Shown: positions 36,154 to 43,849 of the stretch, in pieces
How the letters are laid out: each line of letters opens with the position of its first letter
Position numbering within the stretch: the stretch's first letter is position 1
NCBI RefSeq assembly: GCF_000010665.1
Contig: NC_012796.1
Span: forward strand, 1,758,501 to 1,822,500
Source: Solidesulfovibrio magneticus RS-1
GTDB lineage: Bacteria; Desulfobacterota; Desulfovibrionia; Desulfovibrionales; Desulfovibrionaceae
Direction: 5' to 3'
Length of the DNA stretch: 64,000 nt
Position numbers and translations under genes: made by a program
The notes under the pieces: generated by a model
The model's input: only the letters and a program-made list of their open reading frames with translations
Database searches by the model: none
What the model was told of the DNA's origin: nothing

Positions 36154-37352
36154 GAGGCGAGTCCCTTGGCGGCCTTGATGCGGTCGAGCAGTTCTTGTTC
36201 CACGGCGGCGGCCTCGCCCTCGTCGAGGGCGGCCATGGCGGCGGCTTCCTCGCGCACGATGCCGGCAATTTTTTTGGAGAGCGTCTTGTAGATCTTGTCC
36301 CGGGCGGCTTCTCCGGCCATGGCCGCCAGCACCGCCACCTTGTGAAAGCCCATGGTCGAGAGAATTTCTTCCAGGGTCGCGGCGTCCACGGCCACGATGT
36401 CGTCCACGCTTTCGAGGTCGGCGGCGGTCAGGCGCGGTCGGCGGGCCTGCTTGAAATACTCCTGGCCCATGGACTCGATGAATTCCCGGGCGGCGGATTT
36501 GTGGAAGAAAAAGAGCTTTTCGGGAATCTCGCCGTAGCCGATCTTTTTGAGGATCACCTCGGGCGTGCCGCCGGCTTCCCGGGAAAAATCGGCCAGATCG
36601 CAAAATTCCAGATCCACGCCCACGGCCTTGGCGTTGGCGTCGTCGCGGGAGAGATTCTTCGCCACGGCCAGAAATTTCTCGGGATCGGGCAGGCGCAGAC
36701 GGCGGTCCTTGATGAAGCTCGGCCCGGGTTTGGTCTTGCCCAGGAGGTTCGTGCGCGGGAAATGGCCTTTGACCTCGGTGACTGACACGAGGTGCAGTTT
36801 TTTGAGGCGCTCGAAAATGGCGTCGATCTCGATCTGGCTGAGAAGGATGATGTCCTTGATGGTCCGGGACACCTCGGCGTAGTCGAGTTCGGCTTTGTCC
36901 CCGCGTCCGGCCGCCTGCCAGGCCAGGTGGACGATGCGGCACACGGCCAGAAACGGGTCGCCCGACGGCCGGTCCGTGACCTGGGCGGCCAGGGCCTGGA
37001 CGCGCTCGGCCAGATAGCCGGCCAGCAGTTGCACCGGACGGGGGCTTTTGAGCAGCATGGTCTGGATGAGACGTTTGTCGCAGGCCAGGGCCTCGACGTA
37101 TTCCACGGCCTCGGCCGTGCTGGCTCGCGGCTCGGCCGTGACCACGCCCATCTCGCCAAACATCTCGCCCGGGCCGCGTTCGCCCAGGCGCACGCGCTTG
37201 TTGCCGACCACGCGGTAGATGGAGACGCGGCCTTTTTTAACGACATAGGCCACGTCGCTGGCCTGTCCCTCGCGGAAGATGACGGTTCCCTTGGGGAAGG
37301 TGCGGACGGCCGAGTCGGCCTCGTCCTCGAAGCGGTCGATATCCTGGGGCAT
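36150..37352 (-). CDS. cyclic-nucleotide-binding domain protein with FliG-like C-terminus
   Basis: The 400-residue protein begins with a Crp-like cNMP-binding domain (about 10-130, GPGEMFGEMGV and AEPRASTAEAV). A helical middle follows. A C-terminal segment (about 315-395, EEILSTMGFHKVAVLAAM, ARDKIYKTLSKKIAGI) resembles the FliG C-terminal domain that touches MotA. The domain order and the coupled motA-motB genes suggest control of the motor by a nucleotide or by membrane state. The FliG likeness is by eye. ATG at 37352 follows GAGGACGT. Confidence 0.75.
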   Translation of the reverse strand: MPQDIDRFEDEADSAVRTFPKGTVIFREGQASDVAYVVKKGRVSIYRVVGNKRVRLGERGPGEMFGEMGVVTAEPRASTAEAVEYVEALACDKRLIQTMLLKSPRPVQLLAGYLAERVQALAAQVTDRPSGDPFLAVCRIVHLAWQAAGRGDKAELDYAEVSRTIKDIILLSQIEIDAIFERLKKLHLVSVTEVKGHFPRTNLLGKTKPGPSFIKDRRLRLPDPEKFLAVAKNLSRDDANAKAVGVDLEFCDLADFSREAGGTPEVILKKIGYGEIPEKLFFFHKSAAREFIESMGQEYFKQARRPRLTAADLESVDDIVAVDAATLEEILSTMGFHKVAVLAAMAGEAARDKIYKTLSKKIAGIVREEAAAMAALDEGEAAAVEQELLDRIKAAKGLAS

Positions 37353-37462
37353 ACGTCCTCGCGTTGGCGGCCTCGGGCCGGTTGCGGACACACTACGGCC
37401 AAGGCCGGCCGAGTTCAAGGACGGCGGCCCGGCTGCGGTCAAGTTTGCCCGCCATGGCCCGT

Positions 37463-37491
37463 TTTACATCAAACGCCAAAGGCGGTATAGG
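37463..37491 (+). promoter_or_regulatory. sigma-70 promoter of the pyrK-pyrD operon
   Basis: TTTACA (37463-37468) and TATAGG (37486-37491) with a 17-base spacer, 30 bases before the pyrK start. A small dyad GGCGGT/ACCGCC (37481-37497) overlaps the -10 box. Confidence 0.7.
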
Positions 37492-37520
37492 ACCGCCACA
37501 TTGTTCACGCGAGGTGCTGT

Positions 37521-38318
37521 GTGGCTCTTTCCGGCGCATGCCGCGACCTGACCATCCTGTCCGTCACCGAAGCCGGACCGGAAGGCGGGGCGCATGGCTG
37601 TTATTACATCGAACTGGCCAATCCCGGGCTTGGCTCGGCCGTGGCCGGCCAGTTCGTCATGGTCCGGCCGGCCTGCTTCGGCCAGGACCCGGTCTGGCCT
37701 CGTCCGTTTTCCATCTGCCGGCTGACCCCGGAGGCGCTCACCCTTTTTGTCCAGGTCTGCGGCCGGGGCACGGATGTCCTGTGCCGGCTGGTTCCGGGCG
37801 ACACGGTGACGGTCTGGGGACCGCTGGGCCAGGGATTTAGTCTGGAGCCGGACACGCCGACCTTGATGCTGGCCGGCGGCGTGGGTCTGGCCCCCTTTGT
37901 GGAATACGCCGCCACCCACCCGGCCCCGGCCAATCTGGATCTGGTCTTCGGCCATCGCCAGCCGCTGTCCTGCTATCCCTTTGCCGAGATGGCCGCTGTC
38001 GTCGGCCGGGCCCAGGCGTTTCAGGAAAATACTCCCGAGGATTTGCCCCGGTTCATTGAACTGCTGGAAACCAAAGTGGCCGAGTACGCCGGCGGACTCA
38101 TTGTCGCCTGCGGGCCGCGGCCGTTTCTCATGACCGTGGCCCGGCTGGCCCGGCGCTTCGGGGCCAGGGCCCAAGTGTCGCTGGAAAACCGCATGGCCTG
38201 CGGCGTGGGCGGCTGCCTGGGTTGCGTGGAGAAAAACGCCCTGGGCCAGTACGTGCAGACCTGCACCCAAGGCCCGGTTTTCTGGGTCGAGGAACTGCAG
38301 CTCTCGGAGGAGGCATGA
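37521..38318 (+). CDS. pyrK: dihydroorotate dehydrogenase electron-transfer subunit
   Basis: The 265-residue FAD/[2Fe-2S] subunit passes electrons from PyrD to NAD. It has a ferredoxin-reductase-like FAD domain (RPFSICRL) and an NAD domain (LAGGVGLAPFV). Near the C-terminus are four cluster cysteines in CGVGGCLGC and a later QTC. GTG is the start, with GAGG before it. It overlaps pyrD by four bases (ATGA), the standard type 1B arrangement. Confidence 0.94.
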   Translation: MALSGACRDLTILSVTEAGPEGGAHGCYYIELANPGLGSAVAGQFVMVRPACFGQDPVWPRPFSICRLTPEALTLFVQVCGRGTDVLCRLVPGDTVTVWGPLGQGFSLEPDTPTLMLAGGVGLAPFVEYAATHPAPANLDLVFGHRQPLSCYPFAEMAAVVGRAQAFQENTPEDLPRFIELLETKVAEYAGGLIVACGPRPFLMTVARLARRFGARAQVSLENRMACGVGGCLGCVEKNALGQYVQTCTQGPVFWVEELQLSEEA

Positions 38319-39235
38319 GCGTGGACACCAGCGTTCGCCTGCCGGGAATGCCCGTCAAAAACCCGGTCATGACCGCCTCGGGCACCTTTGGCTACGGGTT
38401 GGAATTCGCGCCATACGGTGATCTGCGCAGCCTTGGCGGCATCGTGGTCAAGGGCTTGTCCCTGGCCCCGCGCCTGGGCAATCCCATGCCGCGCATCGCC
38501 GAGACGCCCTGCGGCATGTTAAACGCCATCGGCCTGCAAAACTGCGGCGTGGAAAAATTTCTGCGCGACAAGCTGCCGCGCCTGCCTTGGCGCGAAACGC
38601 CGATCATCGCCAACCTCTACGCCTGCGACGCCGACGAATTCGCCGAGCTGGCCGGAGTGCTGTCGGCCGAGGAGGGCGTGGCCGCCCTGGAGGTCAACAT
38701 CTCCTGCCCCAACGTCAAGGCCGGCGGCATCGCCTTTGGCCAGGACCCGTGCATGGCCGGCAAACTGGCCGAGGCCGTGAAAAAACGTGCCGGCGACAAG
38801 CCGGTGTGGGTGAAGCTGTCGCCCAACGTCACGGACATCGTGTCCATCGCCCGGGCGGCGGTGCTGGGCGGCGCGGACGCCCTGACCTGCATCAATACGC
38901 TCACGGGCATGAGCGTGGACATCCGCTCGCGCAAGCCCCGGCTGGCCAACGTCATCGGCGGCCTGTCCGGGCCGGCGATAAAGCCCGTGGCCCTACGGGC
39001 CGTGTGGCAGGTCTGCCAGGCGGTGTCGGCCCCGGTCATCGGCGTGGGCGGTATATCAAGCGCCGAGGACGTGCTGGAGTTCATTCTGGTCGGCGCCCAC
39101 GCCGTGCAGATCGGCACGGCCAACTTCATGCGGCCGGACATGGCGTTTCGCATTGCCGAAAGGTTGCCGCAACTCATGGCGGAGCTGGGAATAGAAGACC
39201 TGGCCTCGTACCGAGGGAGTTTGCGGGTGGGTTGA
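38315..39235 (+). CDS. pyrD: dihydroorotate dehydrogenase, type 1B catalytic subunit
   Basis: FMN enzyme oxidising dihydroorotate to orotate in pyrimidine synthesis. The 306-residue protein carries NISCPN with the catalytic cysteine of class 1 enzymes and late phosphate-binding GVGGISSAEDV. GGAGG precedes the ATG at 38315. Its last 41 codons and terminator are repeated, with about 10% divergence, 1.5 kb downstream beyond the DUF389 gene. Confidence 0.95.
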   Translation: MSVDTSVRLPGMPVKNPVMTASGTFGYGLEFAPYGDLRSLGGIVVKGLSLAPRLGNPMPRIAETPCGMLNAIGLQNCGVEKFLRDKLPRLPWRETPIIANLYACDADEFAELAGVLSAEEGVAALEVNISCPNVKAGGIAFGQDPCMAGKLAEAVKKRAGDKPVWVKLSPNVTDIVSIARAAVLGGADALTCINTLTGMSVDIRSRKPRLANVIGGLSGPAIKPVALRAVWQVCQAVSAPVIGVGGISSAEDVLEFILVGAHAVQIGTANFMRPDMAFRIAERLPQLMAELGIEDLASYRGSLRVG

Positions 39236-39294
39236 GCGCGGCGCGCGAGAAGGATTTTGCAGCGGCGGGGCGGAGACGTCCCGCCGTTTTTTTG
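39113..39294 (+). repeat. left copy of the pyrD 3'-end duplication
   Basis: 182 bases covering the pyrD C-terminal coding region and its terminator. It matches 40581-40764 at roughly 90%. Most differences are silent in the coding part. Confidence 0.92.
39263..39293 (+). terminator. terminator of pyrKD
   Basis: Stem CGGCGGG/CCCGCCG with a 10-base loop, followed by seven T. Confidence 0.9.
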
Positions 39295-39543
39295 CGCCAT
39301 GCGGCAACGCGGTGTTGCTTCGGCCGGCAGCAGGCAAGGCGTCGGCGGGATGGTCAGGAAACGGCAGCGTCCGTGTCGTCCAAGGCGGTGGAGAGGATTG
39401 CTGCCTGACGGCGATAGGACAAGACGGTTGTTTTGGTGCAGTTTGAAGACAGTAGTTGCCGCAAATCCCCTCGTCGCGTAAACCTCACAATAAATGGAAA
39501 CTGTTTTTGAAGTACTTTGGTCAAGAAAGTAAGGGGAATGCCC

Positions 39544-40572
39544 ATGGATACCGCCAGCGCCGACGAGCGACACAAGCAGGCTGTACGCCAAACCATCCAG
39601 GAAAACGCCAAACTCTGCGTCGCGTTTATGGTGATGAACATGTTGGCCGCGACAATCGCCAGCTATGGCCTGTTTGCCAACAGTCCGGCCGTCATTATCG
39701 GAGCCATGATCATCGCCATGCTGCTTGGGCCGATCACGGGCGTCTCGCTGGCCCTGGTCGACAGCGACATGAAGGCGTTGTTTCGTGGCGTAGGCACGCT
39801 GTTGGTAGGCGCTGCCGGCGTCATCGCCACGGCCTACACCATTGGCTCCATTCACATCGACGTGCCCATTACGGCGGAAATACTCGGACGGACCCATCCG
39901 AATTTCGCGGACCTCATGATCGCCCTGGCCGGCGGGGCGGCCGGCGCGTACGCCTCGGTATCTCCCCGCCTCAGCGTTGCCTTCGTCGGCGTGGCCATCG
40001 CCACGGCGCTGGTGCCGCCCCTTTGCGCCGCCAGCATCCTGCTGGCGCGCGGCCAGCACCAATTGGCGTTTGGCGCGTTTCTGCTGACCTTCACCAACAT
40101 CGTGGCCATCCAGTTTGCCTCGTCCGTGGTGCTGTTCGTGACCGGCTTTCGGAAGGTCAGCGAGGCCAAGGGATTATCTTTCTTGCAGTTCTTGAAGTTC
40201 AATTTCGTGAGCATCGCCATCCTGGCCGTTTTGGCCGTGGTGCTCACCGACAGCATGCGCGAAGTGCTTTCCAAGAAGATCTATGAAGCCAATGTCCGCA
40301 GCGTGCTGGAACAGGAGTGCGCCGCTTCGGACGGATGTTATCTGGCGGACATCCGTTTTGGCCAAGGCGGGAAGCAGGAAAACGTCATTGCCGCCGTCAT
40401 TCGGGGGCCGCAGCCGCCAACGCCGGAACGCGTCGCGGCCATTGAAAAGAAGCTTCCCGCCCATCCCAAGGGCCTGACTGTAGAGCTTCGGGCGCGGTAT
40501 GTGCCAACGACGACGATCAGCCGTGACGGCGTTCTTTTCGAAGACAGCCAGGAGGACGACGGCAAGCCGTGA
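39544..40572 (+). CDS. DUF389 family membrane protein
   Basis: The 342-residue protein has about six membrane helices in its first 250 residues, containing the DUF389 pattern SPAVIIGAMIIAMLLGPITG. A soluble C-terminal domain of about 90 residues follows. Function is unknown; the family is widespread. ATG at 39544 is chosen because AAGGGG sits 7 bases before it; an ATG two codons earlier and a TTG further up are alternatives. The gene has its own 250-base leader and ends 8 bases before the right pyrD remnant, making a one-gene cassette. Confidence 0.87.
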   Translation: MDTASADERHKQAVRQTIQENAKLCVAFMVMNMLAATIASYGLFANSPAVIIGAMIIAMLLGPITGVSLALVDSDMKALFRGVGTLLVGAAGVIATAYTIGSIHIDVPITAEILGRTHPNFADLMIALAGGAAGAYASVSPRLSVAFVGVAIATALVPPLCAASILLARGQHQLAFGAFLLTFTNIVAIQFASSVVLFVTGFRKVSEAKGLSFLQFLKFNFVSIAILAVLAVVLTDSMREVLSKKIYEANVRSVLEQECAASDGCYLADIRFGQGGKQENVIAAVIRGPQPPTPERVAAIEKKLPAHPKGLTVELRARYVPTTTISRDGVLFEDSQEDDGKP

Positions 40573-40580
40573 CCGCAGGC

Positions 40581-40703
40581 GGTACGGCCAACTTCATGCG
40601 GCCGGGCATGGCGTTTCGCATCGCGCAGCGGTTGCCGGAGCTCATGGCGGAGCTGGGGATAGAAGACCTGGCTTCGTACCGGGGGAGTTTGCGCGTGGGT
40701 TGA
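40581..40703 (+). pseudogene. remnant of a second pyrD allele (last 40 codons)
   Basis: In frame it encodes TANFMRPGMAFRIAQRLPELM and on to SLRVG-stop, nearly the intact PyrD C-terminus, with a few changes (D to G, E to Q, Q to E). No upstream pyrD sequence precedes it; it begins just after the DUF389 stop codon. It is not translated as a gene on its own. Confidence 0.88.
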
Positions 40704-40732
40704 GCGCGGCGCGCGCGAGAAGGATTTTGCAG

Positions 40733-40763
40733 CGGCGGGGCGGAGACGTCCCGCCGTTTTTTT
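40733..40763 (+). terminator. terminator within the right pyrD copy
   Basis: Same stem (CGGCGGG/CCCGCCG) and seven-T tail as the pyrKD terminator; it would now end the DUF389 transcript. Confidence 0.88.
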
Positions 40764-40764
40764 G

Positions 40765-41297
40765 TTCGTGATAGTCTGTCAGCCGCCGCAAGCGTTGCCG
40801 CTCCAGCCTGCTCCGGCGAGGCTTGGGCAACCGATTTCCAAAATTGATCAAAGCGCCTGCCTCCCTCGCCTTGGCGAGTCCCGCCCTAGGCCTGCCCCGG
40901 TTGCATTCCCGCCCCTTTGCCTCCGGTCTGCCATAAATGTCTGACGCAACGACCAGGACGGTCGTTTTTTGTCCCTCGGTCATTACAACTCTGAAAGGTT
41001 GCCGCCAGCTCCGCTGACAGTCGGCAGTCCCATCGAGCAAACCTGCACCCCCGTGCTACGACACGCCGCCTGATCGCTAACGTCGCGCGCCAGTCCACGC
41101 CCAAGGCCCGCCGGATAAGGCCTGACGACCCGGCCCGAAGCGCCGAGCAGCCGTCCTGCTGCCGTGCCCCGGGCCTTCCTCCAGACGATCCCCAGCCCGG
41201 CGACATCCCAAAAACGCATCAAATTCACAATCGCGTACATTTGTCGCGACGCTTTTCCCGTGCTAGTGGGCCGCCAAACTTTTTTGGGGGGGTCGGT
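40765..41297. other. 530-base intergenic region upstream of amt
   Basis: No gene recognised. It contains one clear hairpin terminator (40949-40970). The last 80 bases before amt are locally AT-richer and probably hold its promoter, but no consensus sigma-70 or sigma-54 element was found. The sequence between 40770 and 40940 could be degraded coding DNA. Confidence 0.4.
40949..40970 (+). terminator. isolated Rho-independent terminator
   Basis: Stem ACGACC/GGTCGT with a 5-base loop followed by six T. No gene ends just before it on the plus strand; it may back up the DUF389 terminator or belong to a lost gene. Confidence 0.7.
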
Positions 41298-42521
41298 ATG
41301 CTGCAAAGCGGCGATACGGCATTCGTTCTCATCAGCGCGGCGCTGGTGCTGTTCATGATTCCCGGGCTGGCGCTTTTCTATGGCGGCATGGTGCGCAAGA
41401 AAAACGTGCTCGGCACCATCCTGCAAAGCTTCATCCTCATCTCGCTCGTCACCTTCGAGTGGATCTACCTCGGGTATTCCATGTCGTTCGGGCCGGACGT
41501 GGGCGGGGTGATCGGCTCCCTGGCCTGGGCCGGGCTTGGGGGCATCGGGGCCGCGCCCTCGCCGGACTACGCCCCCACCGTGCCCCATCTCGCCTTTGCC
41601 ATGTACCAGTGCATGTTCGCGGCCATCACCCCGGCGCTCATTACCGGGGCCGTGGCCGAGCGGATGCGCTTCGGGCCGTTTCTGGTCTTTTCCCTGGCCT
41701 GGACCGTGCTCGTCTACAACCCGGTCTGCCATTGGGTCTGGGGCAACGGCGGCTGGCTTAAGGAAATGGGCGTGCTCGATTTCGCCGGCGGCATCGTGGT
41801 GCATCTGACCTGCGGCGCGGCGGCCCTGGCGGCGGTGATTCTCACCGGACCGCGCAAGGATCACGGCAAGCATCAGATCGTGCCCCACAACCTGCCCATG
41901 ACGCTTTTAGGCACCGGGATGCTCTGGTTTGGCTGGTTCGGCTTCAACGCCGGCAGCGCCCTGGCCGCCGACGGCGTGGCTGCCGGAGCCTTTGCCGCCA
42001 CCCACATCGGCGGCATGGCCGGCATGGCCATGTGGTGCGCCATCGAGTGGTATCACCGGGGCAAACCCACCACCCTGGGCGCGGCCTCGGGCGCGGTGGC
42101 CGGGCTGGCGACCATCACCCCGGGCGCGGGATTTGTCTCGCCCGGCGCGGCCGTGGCCTTTGGGTTGCTTGCCGGCGGAGTGTGCTACGGCGCGGTGCTG
42201 CTCAAGGCCCGGCTGCGTTTCGACGACAGCCTGGACGTGGTCGGCATCCATGGCGTGGGCGGCGTGCTCGGCTCGCTGCTGGTTGGCGTCTTCGCCTCCA
42301 AGCTGGTCAACCCGGCCGGGGCCGACGGCCTGCTCGCCGGCAACGCCGGCCAGCTTGGAGTGCAGCTCTTGGCCATCGCCGTGGTCGGCGTCTTCGCCTT
42401 CGTGGCCAGCTGGGTCATCCTGGCGGCGGTCAAGGCGGCCATGGGGCTGCGCCTGACGCCGCAGGCCGAAACCATCGGTCTGGATCTGGCGGAACACACC
42501 GAGGCGGCTTACGGCGAATAA
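41298..42521 (+). CDS. amt: ammonium transporter (Amt/MEP/Rh family)
   Basis: The 407-residue protein has about eleven membrane helices. Hallmarks are GLALFYGGMVRKKN near the start, the first pore histidine in VHLTCGAAAL and the second in GIHGVGGVLGSLL. It moves ammonium across the inner membrane. ATG at 41298 follows a G-rich Shine-Dalgarno (GGGGGGG). No glnK/glnB gene, the usual partner, is found on either side. Confidence 0.95.
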   Translation: MLQSGDTAFVLISAALVLFMIPGLALFYGGMVRKKNVLGTILQSFILISLVTFEWIYLGYSMSFGPDVGGVIGSLAWAGLGGIGAAPSPDYAPTVPHLAFAMYQCMFAAITPALITGAVAERMRFGPFLVFSLAWTVLVYNPVCHWVWGNGGWLKEMGVLDFAGGIVVHLTCGAAALAAVILTGPRKDHGKHQIVPHNLPMTLLGTGMLWFGWFGFNAGSALAADGVAAGAFAATHIGGMAGMAMWCAIEWYHRGKPTTLGAASGAVAGLATITPGAGFVSPGAAVAFGLLAGGVCYGAVLLKARLRFDDSLDVVGIHGVGGVLGSLLVGVFASKLVNPAGADGLLAGNAGQLGVQLLAIAVVGVFAFVASWVILAAVKAAMGLRLTPQAETIGLDLAEHTEAAYGE

Positions 42522-42541
42522 TCGCCGATAGCCTTACGCTT

Positions 42542-42573
42542 CCTGCTGCCGCGTAAGCCCAGGCGGCAGCAGG
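42542..42573. terminator. hairpin downstream of amt
   Basis: A perfect 11-bp stem CCTGCTGCCGC/GCGGCAGCAGG, 20 bases after the stop. Neither strand has a T tract after it, so termination is uncertain. Confidence 0.45.
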
Positions 42574-42733
42574 ACTTCCCGGGAGGGTTATGAAGCGCGT
42601 TACAGCCATCCTTCGGCCGTCTCGGCTCGACCCGGTTGGGGCCGCGCTGACGGAAGTGGGCCTGCGACATGGCGGTTGATGCGCTCCAGCGCAATAATTC
42701 TATCGTATGCCCCTGATTCACGGCTCCTGCGCT

Positions 42734-43423
42734 TCATGTCAGACCGTGCTCAGCTTTTGTCATGGTGAATTCGACAAGCATCTGAACATCCGGGCCTCGT
42801 TTAAATACCTTTTCTGGTGGCGCTCCCTGGAAATCACGAGGACGCCACTCGCGGCATGTATTGATCTCTAGCCGTAGATCTGCTGCTGCGTTGATGTAAT
42901 CGGAGAAGTGGTGCGGAAAGGTCGGCATCCGTACAATATCGTTGCCATCGCGGAAATGCGCGCTCACATTGCCAAGCGACATGAAAGGATGTATTTCGAT
43001 CACAATGATCTTTCCGTTCACTCGCAGAAGGCGACGAGCCTCCCGCAGGGGCGGGACCAGATCGCTGACATGTTCCAAAGCCAAAGAAAATACTATCCAA
43101 TCGGCGATTCCATCGGCCAGCGGAAATGCCTGCGTCATATCCTGCTGCACAAGGATGAATGCAGGATCACGTGCACGGGCTTTTTCCAGCATGCCTGGCG
43201 AAACATCGCAGCCGATGAGTTTTTCAGCACCACCTTGCTTTAGTCTCGCAAGATTCCGACCCGTGCCGCATCCAAACTCCACGACGGTCTTGCCGCCGGC
43301 GTCGTTGGCTAAAAGGTCGATAGCCTGGCTCGCGCCAAAGACCATTGGATTATCGTAGGAGTCATAGAAGGATGCCCACCAATCATAGGCCTGCGCGACG
43401 GGGAGAAAGAGGTTGTTTTTCAT
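42734..43423 (-). CDS. class I SAM-dependent methyltransferase (Methyltransf_11-like)
   Basis: The 229-residue protein has motif I VVEFGCGTGRN (about 47-57), an acidic IGCDVSP strand and a motif IV-like FSLALEHVSDL. It resembles the UbiE/small-molecule methyltransferase class; the substrate is unknown. Base composition is lower in GC than neighbours and codon use differs, suggesting acquisition. GGAAACC is a weak ribosome site. No obvious partner gene adjoins it. Confidence 0.83.
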   Translation of the reverse strand: MKNNLFLPVAQAYDWWASFYDSYDNPMVFGASQAIDLLANDAGGKTVVEFGCGTGRNLARLKQGGAEKLIGCDVSPGMLEKARARDPAFILVQQDMTQAFPLADGIADWIVFSLALEHVSDLVPPLREARRLLRVNGKIIVIEIHPFMSLGNVSAHFRDGNDIVRMPTFPHHFSDYINAAADLRLEINTCREWRPRDFQGAPPEKVFKRGPDVQMLVEFTMTKAEHGLT

Positions 43424-43660
43424 TCGTGTAGGTTTCCATGCATGCCATCGACCGGAGACGATACATGCAAACGTTCAGCCCGCCGCGGCTGGCCATTGAG
43501 GATACGATACTGGAAGGGATGCAGCGCGAGGCTGGTGCGGGCAAGACAGTGCAGCTTGACGGCAAAGAGTGACGCCCGCTTTGCCTTGGCAATTGCAACG
43601 CCATAACGGCAATGGCGCTCTACCGTGACATGAAGCACGGGCAGAGAGTAAGTGGCAAAA

Positions 43661-43734
43661 AAAGCGAGATGCGCTTGACGGTTATACATACTACTTCCCG
43701 TTGCGAGAAACCGTCTCGCTTTCGGGGCAAGTAG
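43661..43734. repeat. nested inverted repeats
   Basis: AAAGCGA (43661-43667) plus GACGGTT (43677-43683) pair as one interrupted arm with AACCGTCTCGCTTT (43709-43722). An alternative hairpin runs from CTACTT (43691-43696) to AAGTAG (43729-43734) and includes GCGAGA/TCTCGC. A TTTT follows on the plus strand. Confidence 0.55.
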
Positions 43735-43773
43735 TTTTCCGGCTATGCCGTTCAGCTCCGCCAGAGCACCTTC

Positions 43774-43802
43774 TTGGTAGTGTTTGAGCGTTGGTCTGTC
43801 AA
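43774..43802 (-). promoter_or_regulatory. putative promoter for the methyltransferase gene
   Basis: Minus-strand TTGACA and TACCAA with a 17-base spacer. It would give a leader of about 345 bases that includes the nested inverted repeat. Confidence 0.4.
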
Positions 43803-43849
43803 CAAAATTGGGCCGTTGGGATGTTGGTGGGTACGGACACTCGCATTCC

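Larger units (their letters stand above)
40581..40764 (+). repeat. right copy of the pyrD 3'-end duplication
   Basis: 184 bases, direct-repeat partner of 39113-39294, with a 2-base insertion in GCGCGCGC after the stop codon. Confidence 0.92.
43424..43849. other. low-GC gap with a structured element, no convincing gene
   Basis: Open frames exist on both strands: 151 codons on minus (43420-43875) and 44 and 41 codons on plus. None has a ribosome site or recognisable protein. A promoter-like minus-strand pair lies at 43774-43802 and a complex inverted repeat at 43661-43734. The patch may be a decayed mobile insert. Confidence 0.4.

Noticed and set aside
38617..40062. 481-codon minus-strand frame opposite pyrD and DUF389
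   Set aside because: Antisense to conserved genes and crosses their intergenic terminator; no family likeness.
41160..41297. Sigma-54 promoter for amt
   Set aside because: Expected from other bacteria, but no GG-N10-GC element close to consensus is visible on the plus strand.
43661..43734. Integron attC-like site
   Set aside because: The interrupted hairpin recalls attC, but the required RYYYAAC and GTTRRRY core sites are not found and no integrase is present.
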